A stretch of 64,000 nucleotides of DNA from an uncultured Tateyamaria sp. (lineage in GTDB: Bacteria > Pseudomonadota > Alphaproteobacteria > Rhodobacterales > Rhodobacteraceae). The notes below the pieces were generated by a model, which saw nothing but the letters and a program-made list of their open reading frames with translations, was not told where the DNA came from and made no database searches. Each line of letters begins with the position of its first letter. The first letter of the stretch is position 1. A program made the position numbers and the translations under genes. Positions 27,258 to 36,864 of this stretch are shown here, one piece after another. The stretch lies in assembly GCF_947503045.1 (NCBI RefSeq), contig NZ_CANNCF010000001.1, positions 1,488,001 through 1,552,000 of the forward strand. Direction: 5' to 3'.

Positions 27258-28145
27258 TCAGGGCACAGCGGGCAGGGCCTTGATATAGGCGGCCAACGCT
27301 TCGCGGTCCGCTTCGGGCAATTGGCTCAGGTTTTCAATGACTTCGACCATCTTGCCGCCTGCGCTGTCATATTCGGGCGTAAAGCCGGAGGTGAAATATT
27401 CCACAAGGTCACTCTCGCTCCAGTCGAGGGCCGCGGGGGTGATGTTGGGGATCGTGCCCTTGCCTGACGGGTTGGGTGCACCGGCCATCCATGCGCTGCG
27501 ATTGAGACCGCCAACCGCGTTGCGCGGCGTGTGGCATTCGGCGCAATGCCCCAGTCCCTCGGCCAGATAACGCCCGCGCTCCAACTGTTCCGTGTCGGCC
27601 GTCGTCACGAAGTCATCCGGCACGAACGCCAGCTTCCACAGACCCAATCCCCGCCTTATGTTGAATGGAAACCCGACGTCATGGGCGCGCGAAGGCGTCG
27701 CATCGCCGGGCAGGGTCTGCATATAGGCATAAAGGTTCGCCACGTCCTCGGGCGCCATGTGCTGGTAGGCGGCATAGGGAAAGGCGGGGTAATAGTGTTT
27801 GCCGTCGGGCGAGACGCCTAAGGTGACGGCGCGGGCAAAGTCATCAAGGCTCCAACCACCGATCCCGGCACTGGCATCGGACGAGATGTTGGGGGAGTAG
27901 AACGTCCCGAAATCACTGGCAAAAGGCTCGCCACCCACCAGCACCGGCAGCCCATCAGACTCTGCGCCAGGCGCCACGTGGCAAGACGCACAGCCCGCTG
28001 CGGCAAAGACAAGCGCACCGGCTTGCGGATCAGGTGATGTGCCTGCCAGAAAACCGTCCGGCAGGGATGCCGGACGGGTCAGAAACAGCCCCAAGGCGAT
28101 CGCCAGCAGGGCCAGCGTCACCAAAATGCGGGCGAAAAGGCGCAT
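27258..28145 (-). CDS. Membrane-anchored dihaem cytochrome c
   Basis: The 295-residue protein has an N-terminal hydrophobic anchor (ILVTLALLAIALGLFLT) and two haem-binding motifs: CASCH at 52-56 and CAECH at 200-204. These lie in two cytochrome c domains, each ending in a methionine-bearing region. This layout is found in alcohol or aldehyde dehydrogenase electron-carrier subunits and related oxidases, facing the periplasm. It is followed upstream by the cytochrome c-prime gene only 6 bases away, so the two are an operon. Confidence 0.85.
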   Translation of the reverse strand: MRLFARILVTLALLAIALGLFLTRPASLPDGFLAGTSPDPQAGALVFAAAGCASCHVAPGAESDGLPVLVGGEPFASDFGTFYSPNISSDASAGIGGWSLDDFARAVTLGVSPDGKHYYPAFPYAAYQHMAPEDVANLYAYMQTLPGDATPSRAHDVGFPFNIRRGLGLWKLAFVPDDFVTTADTEQLERGRYLAEGLGHCAECHTPRNAVGGLNRSAWMAGAPNPSGKGTIPNITPAALDWSESDLVEYFTSGFTPEYDSAGGKMVEVIENLSQLPEADREALAAYIKALPAVP

Positions 28146-28151
28146 CCGCTA

Positions 28152-28625
28152 TCAGTTGCTCGGGCCGCGATAAGCCTTGTGGCAATCGCCGCAGGCCGCA
28201 CCAACTGCACCCATGGCGGCACGCAGGGAATCAAGATCGGTACCTGCCGCTGCAACCATCGCTGCCGCCGCCGTTTCAAGCGCCACCGCGTCTTCCTCAA
28301 AGCCAGCAGCGTCGGACCAGATTTCGGTCTTGGCGCGCGAGCCGGGCACTGCGCCCTGTTCGGAGCCTTCGATCCACAGCACGATGCGGTTCATCGAAGC
28401 CGCCGCTGACAGGTTTTCAGCAGCTGCCGTCGCAACGGCGGCGTCATAAGGCGTGTCGCCCTTGGCCATCGCCCCCAAAATACCGGTATGATAGCCGATG
28501 GTGGACATGTTGGCCTTGCGGGCCTTGGTCGCTGCCTCAAGGGCGGCGGCATGTCCGTCAGCAAAGACGGGTGCCGCAAGACTGGCGGCAACGAGGGTGA
28601 GCACGGAAAGTTTGAGGTGACGCAT
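28152..28625 (-). CDS. Cytochrome c-prime family protein
   Basis: The 157-residue protein has a signal peptide (LKLSVLTLVAASLAAPVFA) and a single C-terminal haem motif, CGDCHKAYR, as in cytochrome c-prime, a four-helix bundle that binds NO or CO or relieves nitrosative stress. The short length and alanine-rich helices fit. The start at 28625 has AGGAGCTTTCC upstream; the longer frame to 28706 runs through that site. It is the first gene of an operon with the dihaem cytochrome. Confidence 0.85.
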   Translation of the reverse strand: MRHLKLSVLTLVAASLAAPVFADGHAAALEAATKARKANMSTIGYHTGILGAMAKGDTPYDAAVATAAAENLSAAASMNRIVLWIEGSEQGAVPGSRAKTEIWSDAAGFEEDAVALETAAAAMVAAAGTDLDSLRAAMGAVGAACGDCHKAYRGPSN

Positions 28626-28727
28626 GTTGGAAAGCTCCTGAGTGTCTGTGCGACAAAGTGTAGCGTGTTTGTCGGAAAGTCCCACCTCACAATTGCATGA
28701 TCGCAAATTGGCCCGTTGGCGGCTGAT

Positions 28728-29264
28728 TCAGGTGAACCGCACCTTACCGATGTAAGGCAGGTTGCGGTTGCGCTGCGCAAAGTCGATGCCGTAGCCCACG
28801 ACAAATTCATCCGGGATTTCAAAACCGGTCCAGTCTGCCTTCACATCGACCTCGCGCCGGCTTGGTTTGTCGAGCAGGGCGATGGTGCGCAGCTTGGCCG
28901 GATCGCGCCCTTTCAGCAGGCGGATCACGTGGCTCATCGTATAGCCGGTGTCGACGATATCCTCGACCACCAGCACGTCGCGCCCTTCGATCGTGCCGCG
29001 CAAGTCCTTGAGAATGCGCACTTCTCGGCTGGATTCCATGCTGTCGCCATAGGATGAGGTTTCCAGAAAATCGACCTCGATCGGCAAATCCAGCTCGCGC
29101 ACCAGGTCGGCGATGAACACGAAGGACCCGCGCAACAACCCCACCACAATCAGCTTGTCGGTGCCCGCAAACTCACGCGCAATCTCGCCGCATAAGGATT
29201 CGATCCGTGCCGCAATGGCCTTGGCCGAGATCATCCGGTCTATGACATATGGCCGCTCTGACAT
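28728..29264 (-). CDS. hpt: Hypoxanthine phosphoribosyltransferase
   Basis: Hpt salvages hypoxanthine or guanine to IMP or GMP. The 178-residue protein carries the PRPP-binding motif [14 protein letters not shown] and the purine-binding tail segment containing [10 protein letters not shown]. The start at 29264 ([11 protein letters not shown]) follows AAGGGGATC; the frame to 29348 overlaps the divergent COQ10-type gene and was not used. It is divergent from that gene, with 76 bases between. Confidence 0.95.
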   Translation of the reverse strand: MSERPYVIDRMISAKAIAARIESLCGEIAREFAGTDKLIVVGLLRGSFVFIADLVRELDLPIEVDFLETSSYGDSMESSREVRILKDLRGTIEGRDVLVVEDIVDTGYTMSHVIRLLKGRDPAKLRTIALLDKPSRREVDVKADWTGFEIPDEFVVGYGIDFAQRNRNLPYIGKVRFT

Positions 29265-29340
29265 GGTGATCCCCTTGATTTCGCCTCTCAACCGCGACAC
29301 ATCGCACATCAAACATGTCAGCAAGGCCCTGTCTAACCCG

Positions 29341-29784
29341 ATGCCCACGCATTCCGAAACCCGCTTCCTTCCTTACACTCCCGAACAGATGTACGCGCTG
29401 GTGGCGGATGTGCCGTCCTACCCGGAATTCCTGCCGTGGTGTTCGGCGGCGCGTGTGCGCAAGGTGACCCCAAAAGGCGACAGCGAAGTGATGGATGCCG
29501 ATCTGGTCATAAGCTTCAAAGTGTTTCGCGAACGTTTCGGCAGCCGCGTGGTGCTGTGGCCCGATGCCCACCAGATCGACACCGAATATCTGGACGGCCC
29601 GTTTCGCTACATGAAATCCAACTGGTCCTTTGCCCCGGCGGAGGGCGGGTGCGAAGTGTCGTTTTTCGTGGACTTCGAGTTCAAGAACGCGATCCTGCAG
29701 GGCATCATTGGCGTTGTGTTCAACGAGGCGATGCAGCGCATCGTGCGCGCGTTCGAGCGGCGTGCGGCGGCGCTTTACGGGTAA
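29341..29784 (+). CDS. COQ10/RatA-type START-fold protein
   Basis: The 147-residue protein is a single START-like domain with the COQ10/RatA pattern ([23 protein letters not shown], early block; [17 protein letters not shown], late block). Members bind ubiquinone or other hydrophobic ligands; in mitochondria COQ10 supports respiration. The RatA toxin label often given to this family was challenged and is not assumed here. Five bases past its start the frame is clean, and the start ATG at 29341 is the family N terminus ([10 protein letters not shown]). Confidence 0.85.
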   Translation: MPTHSETRFLPYTPEQMYALVADVPSYPEFLPWCSAARVRKVTPKGDSEVMDADLVISFKVFRERFGSRVVLWPDAHQIDTEYLDGPFRYMKSNWSFAPAEGGCEVSFFVDFEFKNAILQGIIGVVFNEAMQRIVRAFERRAAALYG

Positions 29785-29810
29785 GTCGGGATCTTGGGCT
29801 GGCCGGCCCT

Positions 29811-29843
29811 CCGGGGGGGATTTTTTTGAATCAGAGAAGTGAG
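29811..29843 (+). repeat. Composite hairpin/T-rich dispersed element, copy C (partial)
   Basis: CCGGGGGGGA is followed by seven T and GAATCAGAGAAG, matching the second half of copies A and B; the GC hairpin is missing or replaced by GGCTGGCCGGCC nearby. The likely TTG start codon of the MmgE/PrpD gene lies inside this copy, so the element encodes the first residues of that protein. Confidence 0.55.
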
Positions 29844-31085
29844 GGGATCACCGCGCTGTTGCTGGAATATGCACGGGCTGAACCGCCTTCGGATGTGCGT
29901 GCGGTGATGGAGTTGTCGGTGCTCGACTGGGCGGCCTGCGGCATTGCAGGTCAGGCCGAGGGCGGGTTTGGCCCTTGGGCCGCTGGTCTGGACGGGCAGG
30001 GGGAGGCGACCCGGTTTGATGGCCGTCTGGACACGCCTGCGCAGGCCGCATTGGTCAATGGCACGCTGTCTCATGCGCTGGATTATGACGACACGCATTT
30101 TGCCCATATCGGGCATCCGTCGGTGGTTGTGGTCTCGGCCGCTCTGGCTGTGGCGCAGACGCAGGGGGGCGGAATGGCCCGGATGGTCGATGCAGCCCTG
30201 ATCGGAGCAGAGGCCGCGGTGGCCGTCGGACTGTGGTTGGGCCGCGGGCACTATCAGGTGGGCTATCACCAGACGGCGACTGCGGGGGCCTTTGGGGCGA
30301 CAGTGGCTGCCGCCCGCCTGCTGGGGCTGGAGGCGGAACAGCTGCGCCATGCGCTGGGGCTGTGCGCGACCATGGCGTCGGGCCTCAAGGGGCAGTTTGG
30401 CACGATGGGCAAGCCGCTGAATGCCGGGCTGGCCGCCCGCACGGGTGTTGAGGCGGCGATGTGGGCGCGGGCGGGCATGACCTCGGCCCCCGATGGGTTG
30501 GCCGGGCCGCTGGGGTTTGGTGAGACGCATCACGGGGCCGGCGATCCGGTGGCTTTTGAGTGGCGCATGGGCGCTGTCAGTCACAAGTTTCACGCCTGTT
30601 GTCATGGTCTGCATGCGACGCTCGAAGCGGTGCGGGATATCGATCTGGCCGGGGCCAAGGCCATCACCGTCCACACCCATCCGCGCTGGATGAGCGTGTG
30701 CAACCAACCCGCGCCCGACACCGGGCTGAGCGCCAAGTTTTCCTATGCTCATGTGCTGGCGATGGCGGCGCATGGGCGAGACACCGGCGATATCGCAGCC
30801 TTCAGTGACGCCTGCGCGCAGGACCCGGCTCTTGTCGCATTTCGCAACCGGGTCCGGGTCGTGGCCGATGAAGGGCTGAGCGAAATGCAGGCGCGGGTGG
30901 AGGTGGACGGTGCAGTGCATAACCATGATCTGGACGCCGCCCTGCCGTTCGAGGCGCGCGCCGCGCGTGTCCGCGCCAAGGCCCATGCACTGGTGGGGGA
31001 CCGGGCTGAAGCGCTAAGGCAGGCCATCACCCGGGGCGATCTGGAACGGTTTGCGGCGCTACTCGTGCCCCATCCGGGCCAGTAG
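29826..31085 (+). CDS. MmgE/PrpD family protein
   Basis: The 419-residue protein has the MmgE/PrpD fold, related to 2-methylcitrate dehydratase and cis-aconitate decarboxylase: LVNGTLSHALDYDDTHFAHIGHPSVVVV, seen as ALDYDDTHF and GHPSVVVV, is the conserved block. Substrate unknown. No ATG precedes the fold; the TTG at 29826 with GGGGGGGA upstream gives MNQRSEGITALLL and lies inside a dispersed element. The stop overlaps the convergent pncC gene by 27 bases. Confidence 0.8.
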   Translation: MNQRSEGITALLLEYARAEPPSDVRAVMELSVLDWAACGIAGQAEGGFGPWAAGLDGQGEATRFDGRLDTPAQAALVNGTLSHALDYDDTHFAHIGHPSVVVVSAALAVAQTQGGGMARMVDAALIGAEAAVAVGLWLGRGHYQVGYHQTATAGAFGATVAAARLLGLEAEQLRHALGLCATMASGLKGQFGTMGKPLNAGLAARTGVEAAMWARAGMTSAPDGLAGPLGFGETHHGAGDPVAFEWRMGAVSHKFHACCHGLHATLEAVRDIDLAGAKAITVHTHPRWMSVCNQPAPDTGLSAKFSYAHVLAMAAHGRDTGDIAAFSDACAQDPALVAFRNRVRVVADEGLSEMQARVEVDGAVHNHDLDAALPFEARAARVRAKAHALVGDRAEALRQAITRGDLERFAALLVPHPGQ

Positions 31086-31535
31086 CAGGCCAAGCGCGTG
31101 ATCACGCGCAGCGGCGCGCACCTTGCTGCGCCCAATGGCGCCATATTCGATGGTTTCACTGGTTGCGCCACTTGCATCAGCCACCGCAAAACAGACCCGC
31201 CCCTCGGGTTTGAACTCGGATCCGCCGGGACCGGCAATGCCGGTGATCGACACCGAAAGATCGGCGACGGACCGGGCCAGCGCGCCCCTGGCCATCTCGA
31301 CGGCCACCTGTTCGCTGACAGCACCATGGGCCTGCAAAGTCGCAGGCAAAACGCCCAGCATCTCGATCTTGGCGCGGTTGGTGTAGGTGACAAAGCCACG
31401 CTCGAACATGGCGGAAGAGCCGGGGACATCCGTCAATGCCGCTGCGACCATACCGCCCGTGCAGCTTTCGGCGGCGGCAATCATGATTCCGTGTTTTTTC
31501 GCTGTTTCAAGAAGTTGCACGGCGATCTTCATCAC
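31059..31535 (-). CDS. pncC: CinA C-terminal type NMN deamidase
   Basis: The 158-residue protein is the stand-alone C-terminal domain of CinA, nicotinamide-nucleotide amidase, which recycles NMN. The signature is near the N terminus (AAAESCTGGMVAAALTDVPGSS, catalytic serine in ESCTGG), followed by the SITGIAGPGG block. It is the last gene of the overlapping ispD-ispF-pgpA-pncC operon, and its start overlaps the pgpA stop by four bases. Its 3' end overlaps the convergent MmgE/PrpD gene. Confidence 0.92.
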   Translation of the reverse strand: MMKIAVQLLETAKKHGIMIAAAESCTGGMVAAALTDVPGSSAMFERGFVTYTNRAKIEMLGVLPATLQAHGAVSEQVAVEMARGALARSVADLSVSITGIAGPGGSEFKPEGRVCFAVADASGATSETIEYGAIGRSKVRAAARDHALGLLLARMGHE

Positions 31536-32023
31536 ATCAGAACTCCGTGCGCGAAGGCCGCCAGTGCCAGCACACCGATGGCGGCAAAGACCCCGGCGAT
31601 CACGTCATCCAGCATCACCCCCAGCGCATCACCGCGCCGGTCGGCTTTGCCGATCCAAAGTGGTTTCCAGATGTCGAACAGGCGAAACAGTACAAAGGCG
31701 GCGATCCAGCCGGGCCACATCGCGAGGATATCGAGCCCGCGATGCCACGCCGCGTAGCTGAGCGGCAAAAGGGCGATCCATTGGCCGACGACCTCGTCGA
31801 TCACGATTTCCGAAGGATCGTGATCGGACTGCCCGTCGGTCATCTCCTTGGTCGCCCACCAGCCCTTGGCGAAGGTGGCGATCAGCGCAATGACCAACAG
31901 CGGAAAGCCGCCCAACACGTGCAAAAGCCAGGCCATCGGCAGGGCGACGGCAGACCCCCATGTGCCGGGCGCCGGACGCAGATATCCGACGCCGCCCACG
32001 GTGGCGATCAGACGCGCAATCAC
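31532..32023 (-). CDS. pgpA: Phosphatidylglycerophosphatase A
   Basis: PgpA removes phosphate from phosphatidylglycerophosphate in the inner membrane. The 163-residue protein has the family's N-terminal [17 protein letters not shown], the [15 protein letters not shown] block with its acidic residues, and about three membrane segments. It overlaps both neighbours by four bases (start with ispF, stop with pncC), so translation is coupled. Confidence 0.93.
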   Translation of the reverse strand: MIARLIATVGGVGYLRPAPGTWGSAVALPMAWLLHVLGGFPLLVIALIATFAKGWWATKEMTDGQSDHDPSEIVIDEVVGQWIALLPLSYAAWHRGLDILAMWPGWIAAFVLFRLFDIWKPLWIGKADRRGDALGVMLDDVIAGVFAAIGVLALAAFAHGVLM

Positions 32024-32499
32024 GGGCGCACCAGTGCGGCTGTGGCGATGCAGGCGATCCCTTCGCCCCGGCCCGTGAACCCGAGCCGTTCCGAGGTGGT
32101 CGCCTTGACCGACACGCGCGCCGCATCGAGGCCAAGAAGGTCTGCCATAACGGCGCGCATTTGGGCTGCGTGAGGTCCGATCTTGGGGAACTCGCAGATC
32201 AGCGTGCAGTCGATATTGGAAATTTCAAACCCCATCTCGCGGGCAAGACTGGCGGCATGGGTCAGGAAAATATGGCTTTCCGCGCCTTTCCATTGCGGAT
32301 CGGAGGGTGGGAAGTGCTGGCCGATATCGCCTTGCGCCAGTGCGCCATAGATTGCGTCTGTCACCGTGTGCATGCCCACGTCCGCGTCCGAATGCCCTAC
32401 CAGCCCATGGCTGTGCGGGATGGTCACGCCGCACAGTGTCACGTGATCACCGGGGCCAAAGGCGTGCACGTCAAATCCGTTGCCCAGTCTAATGTCCAT
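32020..32499 (-). CDS. ispF: 2-C-methyl-D-erythritol 2,4-cyclodiphosphate synthase
   Basis: IspF closes the cyclodiphosphate ring in the MEP isoprenoid pathway. The 159-residue protein has the metal-binding GNGFDVHAF and [20 protein letters not shown] and the C-terminal [17 protein letters not shown]. It overlaps the end of ispD by 11 bases. In many alphaproteobacteria IspD and IspF are fused as IspDF; here they are separate genes. Confidence 0.97.
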   Translation of the reverse strand: MDIRLGNGFDVHAFGPGDHVTLCGVTIPHSHGLVGHSDADVGMHTVTDAIYGALAQGDIGQHFPPSDPQWKGAESHIFLTHAASLAREMGFEISNIDCTLICEFPKIGPHAAQMRAVMADLLGLDAARVSVKATTSERLGFTGRGEGIACIATAALVRP

Positions 32500-33154
32500 C
32501 GCGCCCTCGCAGGATCCGTTCCGCCCGCGCGAAATCGGCAGGCACAGTGATTTTCAGATTGTCCTCATCGCCCGGCACAATTGCGACGTCCAGCCCAAAG
32601 GCGCGGGCGACCTCGACATCATCGGCAGCTCCTCCGGGATGGGCGGCGTGGGCGGCGATTATGGATGCAAGGTCAAAGCCTTGCGGGGTTTGCGCGCGGA
32701 ACAGATCAGTGCGGTCCTGCGTGCCCGTCACGCGGTCCTGCGCTCCGGTCCAGAGCGCATCCGTAACCGCCAGTGCCGGGGCGGCACCGGGACAGGTGCC
32801 AAGGGCCGCGATCACGTCCGAAATCAACGCATCAGTGACCAGCGGGCGCGCGACATCATGGATCAGAACGTGATCCGCACCGGACACAGCCGCCAGCCCG
32901 TTCTTGACCGAGGCCGCGCGGTTCGCACCTCCTTCAACCACTTGCGTGTCGTCGTTCAGAAATTCATCAGCTTGACCGAGGTCATCCGGGTGCAGCACCA
33001 GCACGATCTGCCCGACCCCGACATGCCTCTGAAACGCATCCAGCGTATGGGCCAGCACCGGTTTGCCGCACAGCATCTGCCACTGTTTCGGCACCGCGCC
33101 CCCTGCGCGCACACCGCGCCCGGCAGCCACAATCACCGCCGCGGTTCTGGTCAT
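32489..33154 (-). CDS. ispD: 2-C-methyl-D-erythritol 4-phosphate cytidylyltransferase
   Basis: IspD makes CDP-methylerythritol from CTP and MEP. The 221-residue protein has the nucleotide-binding start [16 protein letters not shown], the lysine of PKQW, and the metal-binding [10 protein letters not shown]. The ATG at 33154 is preferred; the in-frame GTG at 33163 adds three residues. It is the first gene of the operon that continues into ispF, pgpA and pncC. It is divergent from dusB, 178 bases away. Confidence 0.95.
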   Translation of the reverse strand: MTRTAAVIVAAGRGVRAGGAVPKQWQMLCGKPVLAHTLDAFQRHVGVGQIVLVLHPDDLGQADEFLNDDTQVVEGGANRAASVKNGLAAVSGADHVLIHDVARPLVTDALISDVIAALGTCPGAAPALAVTDALWTGAQDRVTGTQDRTDLFRAQTPQGFDLASIIAAHAAHPGGAADDVEVARAFGLDVAIVPGDEDNLKITVPADFARAERILRGRDGH

Positions 33155-33289
33155 GTCGGACACGTCATTTGCATGGCAAAATCTCTAGGCTGTCCGATGG
33201 ATGCTGTCCATGCCCTGCGAAACTGCTTAAAATTTGTGCACACACGCTAAGTGTTGGCAGGGAATGGCTTTGCCCGGATTGAGAATGAT

Positions 33290-33306
33290 CTGGCACTGCT
33301 ATAGCT
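33290..33306 (+). promoter_or_regulatory. Sigma-54-like promoter candidate for dusB-ntrB-ntrC
   Basis: TGGCACTGCTATAGCT has the essential GG-N10-GC spacing of sigma-54 promoters, with TGGCAC matching the -24 box and TAGC close to the TTGC of the -12 box. It would start transcription near 33317, 16 bases before the dusB start. Both linked regulators lack the loop needed to drive sigma-54, so another activator would be required; the match may be chance. Confidence 0.3.
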
Positions 33307-33332
33307 CAATGTCATCGCACAAGGATTAGGCA

Positions 33333-34316
33333 ATGCCCACGGCCCTTGGCCCTCTCGATATGTCACCGCCCGTGATGCTGGCCCCAATGGCCGGGATCAC
33401 CGACCTGCCGTTTCGCACGCTTGTGGCGCGCTTTGGGGCCGGTATGGTTGTGTCCGAAATGGTGGCGAGCCACGATATGCTGAACGCGCGTCCCGGCAGC
33501 CGCGAGAAGGCGGAACTGGGGCTTGGGGCGGCCGGGACAGCTGTGCAACTGGCGGGCCGCGAGGCCGCCCCCATGGCCGAAGCCGCCAAGATGGTGGCCG
33601 GGCAGGGCGCACAGGTCATCGACATCAACATGGGCTGCCCCGCCAAGAAGGTGACCCAAGGCTATTCCGGATCAGCCCTGATGCGCGATCCCGATCACGC
33701 GCTGACCCTGATCGAGGCGGTGGTGCGCGCAGTCGATGTACCCGTGACGTTGAAAACCCGGCTGGGCTGGGATGACGGCATGCTGAACGCCCCCGAGATC
33801 GCGGCGCGAGCCGAGGCGGCGGGCATTGCCCAGATCGTGATCCACGGGCGCACGCGCTGCCAGTTTTATAAAGGTGCGGCTGATTGGGCCGCGATCCGGG
33901 CGGTCAAAGAGGCCGTGCGCATCCCCGTGATCGCAAATGGTGACATCGTGGATGGCGAGACCGCGCGCGCGGCGCTGCGTCTGTCAGGCGCGGACGGCGT
34001 GATGATCGGGCGCGGCGCGCAAGGGCGCCCCTGGGTGCTGGCCGAGGTGGCAGCGGCCCTTTACGGCACACCGGCGCCCGAGGTGCCGACGGGGGCGGCA
34101 TTTGTGGACCTCGTGTTGGGGCACTATGCCGACATGCTGTCGTTCTACGGCGATGTGTTGGGCCTGCGCGTGGCGCGCAAGCATCTGGGCTGGTTCATGG
34201 ACACAGCGGGCACGTCGCCCGAGGCACGGCGCGCGGTGCTGACGGCCAAGACACCCGCCGCCGTCATTGACCTGCTGCCAGAGGCCTTGTTGGCTGGCGC
34301 GCAGGTGGCGGCATGA
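33333..34316 (+). CDS. dusB: tRNA-dihydrouridine synthase (NifR3 type)
   Basis: DusB reduces uridines in tRNA with FMN and NADPH. The 327-residue TIM-barrel protein has the FMN site start ([16 protein letters not shown]), the [20 protein letters not shown] block with its catalytic cysteine, and the [18 protein letters not shown] and VIANGDI blocks. It is the gene once called nifR3, located before ntrB-ntrC in Rhodobacter. The stop overlaps the ntrB start by four bases, so expression is coupled to nitrogen control. Confidence 0.95.
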   Translation: MPTALGPLDMSPPVMLAPMAGITDLPFRTLVARFGAGMVVSEMVASHDMLNARPGSREKAELGLGAAGTAVQLAGREAAPMAEAAKMVAGQGAQVIDINMGCPAKKVTQGYSGSALMRDPDHALTLIEAVVRAVDVPVTLKTRLGWDDGMLNAPEIAARAEAAGIAQIVIHGRTRCQFYKGAADWAAIRAVKEAVRIPVIANGDIVDGETARAALRLSGADGVMIGRGAQGRPWVLAEVAAALYGTPAPEVPTGAAFVDLVLGHYADMLSFYGDVLGLRVARKHLGWFMDTAGTSPEARRAVLTAKTPAAVIDLLPEALLAGAQVAA

Positions 34317-35398
34317 CCGGGGTTGGTGATCTCTGGGCCTCGCTGCCGGTGCCGACCATCGTGATCGGACCCGGTGACGAGATCGTGGACATCAATTCAG
34401 CCGCCGAAGGGTTCTTTAACGCCTCGGTCAAGACAATGCGCGGATTGCCCCTGTGGGACCAACTGGCCGTCGATGCGCCGCTGGAGGAAAGCCTCGCGCG
34501 GGCACGCAAGAACGGCACGCCTCTGTTCGTGAACGACGTGGATGTGGGCAATGGGCAGCGCGCGCCGCTGCAATGCGCGCTGCAGATCGCCCCGCTGGCG
34601 GGCGCGCCGGACCATATGCTGCTGATGATCTCCCCGCGCGAACTTGCCGGGCGCATGACCCAAAGCAATTCGGTCAAGTCGGCGGCCAAATCGGCCATCG
34701 GCATGGCCGAGATGCTGGCGCATGAAATCAAGAACCCGCTGGCAGGCATCACTGGCGCCGCGCAACTTCTCAGCATGAACCTTGGCGCAGAAGACCTTGA
34801 ACTCACTGATCTTATTGTCGAGGAATCCCGCCGCATCGTAAAGCTGCTGGAACAGGTCGAGCAGTTTGGCAACCTCTCTCCACCTGATTTTCGCCCCGTC
34901 AACATCCACGATGTACTGGACCGCGCGCGCCGCTCTGCGCTGCTCGGCTTTGGCGGGCATATGAGCATCATCGAGGATTACGACCCCTCACTGCCGTTGG
35001 CCTATGGTGATCCGGACCAGTTGCTGCAGGTGGTGCTGAACCTGCTCAAGAATGCGTCGGAAGCCGCGGGGGACAGCGGGACAATCCGCCTGCACAGCTA
35101 TTTTGAACACTCGTTCCGCTTGCGCCGTGCGGATGGCAGCGGCCAGTCGCTGCCTCTGCAGATCGAGATTATTGATGACGGCCCCGGACTGCCTGACAGC
35201 ATCGCCGCCGACATCTTTGACCCGTTCGTGTCGGGCAAGGAAAACGGCACTGGCCTCGGCCTTGCGCTGGTGTCTAAAATTATTTCCGACCACGGGGGCT
35301 GGATTTCGGTCACCTCTGTGCCGGGGCGGACCGTGTTCCGCCTGTCGCTGCCCCGCGCGCCCAAATCCGACACTCCCGACGTTGAACCAAAGGACTGA
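34313..35398 (+). CDS. ntrB: Nitrogen regulation sensor kinase NtrB
   Basis: NtrB phosphorylates or dephosphorylates NtrC according to nitrogen supply, through the PII protein. The 361-residue soluble protein has a PAS domain (about residues 10-110), the phosphorylation site H137 in [12 protein letters not shown], and an ATPase domain ending in [18 protein letters not shown]. It overlaps dusB by four bases and lies 3 bases before ntrC. No membrane segment is present. Confidence 0.95.
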   Translation: MTGVGDLWASLPVPTIVIGPGDEIVDINSAAEGFFNASVKTMRGLPLWDQLAVDAPLEESLARARKNGTPLFVNDVDVGNGQRAPLQCALQIAPLAGAPDHMLLMISPRELAGRMTQSNSVKSAAKSAIGMAEMLAHEIKNPLAGITGAAQLLSMNLGAEDLELTDLIVEESRRIVKLLEQVEQFGNLSPPDFRPVNIHDVLDRARRSALLGFGGHMSIIEDYDPSLPLAYGDPDQLLQVVLNLLKNASEAAGDSGTIRLHSYFEHSFRLRRADGSGQSLPLQIEIIDDGPGLPDSIAADIFDPFVSGKENGTGLGLALVSKIISDHGGWISVTSVPGRTVFRLSLPRAPKSDTPDVEPKD

Positions 35399-35401
35399 CA
35401 C

Positions 35402-36763
35402 ATGGATGGCACCGTACTTGTCGCTGACGATGATCGCACGATCCGCACCGTTCTGACCCAGGCGCTGACGCGGGCCGGGTGCAAGGTGCATGCCACCTCG
35501 TCGCTGACCACGCTGATGCGCTGGGTGGCCGAGGGCAAGGGCGACGTGGTGATTTCGGATGTGATGATGCCGGATGGCAATGGATTGGAAATGCTTCCAA
35601 AAATCAGCCAGGATCGCCCCGGCCTGCCGGTGATCGTGATTTCCGCCCAAAACACGATCATGACCGCCATTCAGGCCGCCGAGGCCGAAGCCTATGACTA
35701 CCTGCCCAAGCCGTTCGACCTGCCCGACCTGATGAAGCGCACGGCCAAGGCACTGGAGCTCAAGGCCCACAATCCCGCCCGCGCGACCGAAGATGACCGC
35801 CCGGACGAGTTGCCGCTGGTCGGGCGCACCGCGATCATGCAGGCGCTTTACCGTGTGGTGGCGCGTGTCATGAACACCGATCTGCCCGTCCTGATCTGGG
35901 GCGAAAGCGGCACCGGAAAGTCTCTGATCGCGCGCGCCATCCACGATTTCTCGGACCGTCGCTCGCTGCCTTTTGTCACCGCCACTTCCGCTGATCTGCA
36001 GGATCTGGAAGGGCCCGCGCGGGTGCTCGCGCGGGTCAAGGGCGGCACGTTGCTGATCGACGAGATTAGCGACATCCCCGAGGAATTACAGGCCCGTATC
36101 GTGCGCATGATGGACACGCCCGGCGATTACACGCCGCGCTTTCTTGCCACCAGCCAATCCGATCTGACCGAGGCGATGGAGGCGGGCCGGGTGCGCAAGG
36201 ACCTGTATTATCGCCTGTCGGGTGCCACGCTGAACGTGCCTGCGCTGCGCGAGCGGGTTGATGATATTCCGCTGCTTGCCGATCATTTCCTTGTGCGTGG
36301 CGAAAAGACCGGGCAAGCGCCCCGCGTCTTGTCCGAAGCGGCGGCCGAGATTTTCCGCACCTATTCCTGGCCCGGCAACGTGCGCCAGCTCGAAAACGCT
36401 GTGCGCCGTCTGGGACTGACCAGCCGCGCGGTCGAAATCACCGCCTCAGAGGTCGAACAGGTGCTGGGCAGCCAGCCGGAACTGGAACCGATCCGTTCGG
36501 CCGGGGACACCGAAAAGCTGGGGGCGAGCGTGGCGCGCCACCTCAAACGCTATTTTGACCTGCATGGGAACATGTTGCCGCCCCCCGGCCTTTATCAGCG
36601 AATCCTGCGCGAGGTGGAGATCCCACTCATTGAAATTGCGCTCGATGCGACGGGCGGAAATCAGGCCAAATGCGCCGATCTGCTCGGCATCAACCGCAAT
36701 ACGCTGCGCAAGAAAATTACCGATCTCGATATAGAGGTGACACGGCGCCGCAAATTGATGTAA
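35402..36763 (+). CDS. ntrC: Nitrogen response regulator NtrC lacking GAFTGA
   Basis: The 453-residue regulator has a receiver domain (phospho-acceptor D53 in ISDVMMPDG), an AAA+ domain with Walker A GESGTGKS (167-174) and Walker B GGTLLIDE (214-221), and a Fis-type helix-turn-helix at the end ([20 protein letters not shown]). The loop between residues 190 and 213, where sigma-54 activators carry GAFTGA, has no such motif and is shortened. In Rhodobacter capsulatus a similar NtrC works with sigma-70. This protein is probably also sigma-54 independent. Confidence 0.95.
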   Translation: MDGTVLVADDDRTIRTVLTQALTRAGCKVHATSSLTTLMRWVAEGKGDVVISDVMMPDGNGLEMLPKISQDRPGLPVIVISAQNTIMTAIQAAEAEAYDYLPKPFDLPDLMKRTAKALELKAHNPARATEDDRPDELPLVGRTAIMQALYRVVARVMNTDLPVLIWGESGTGKSLIARAIHDFSDRRSLPFVTATSADLQDLEGPARVLARVKGGTLLIDEISDIPEELQARIVRMMDTPGDYTPRFLATSQSDLTEAMEAGRVRKDLYYRLSGATLNVPALRERVDDIPLLADHFLVRGEKTGQAPRVLSEAAAEIFRTYSWPGNVRQLENAVRRLGLTSRAVEITASEVEQVLGSQPELEPIRSAGDTEKLGASVARHLKRYFDLHGNMLPPPGLYQRILREVEIPLIEIALDATGGNQAKCADLLGINRNTLRKKITDLDIEVTRRRKLM

Positions 36764-36864
36764 TACTGCCACACAACCCGTGGCATCCGCGCCGCAACAG
36801 CGCGGAAGATCACTGGATATAGCGGTAAAGGCGCGTCTGCGCCACATCATCGAGGTTATGCCAC

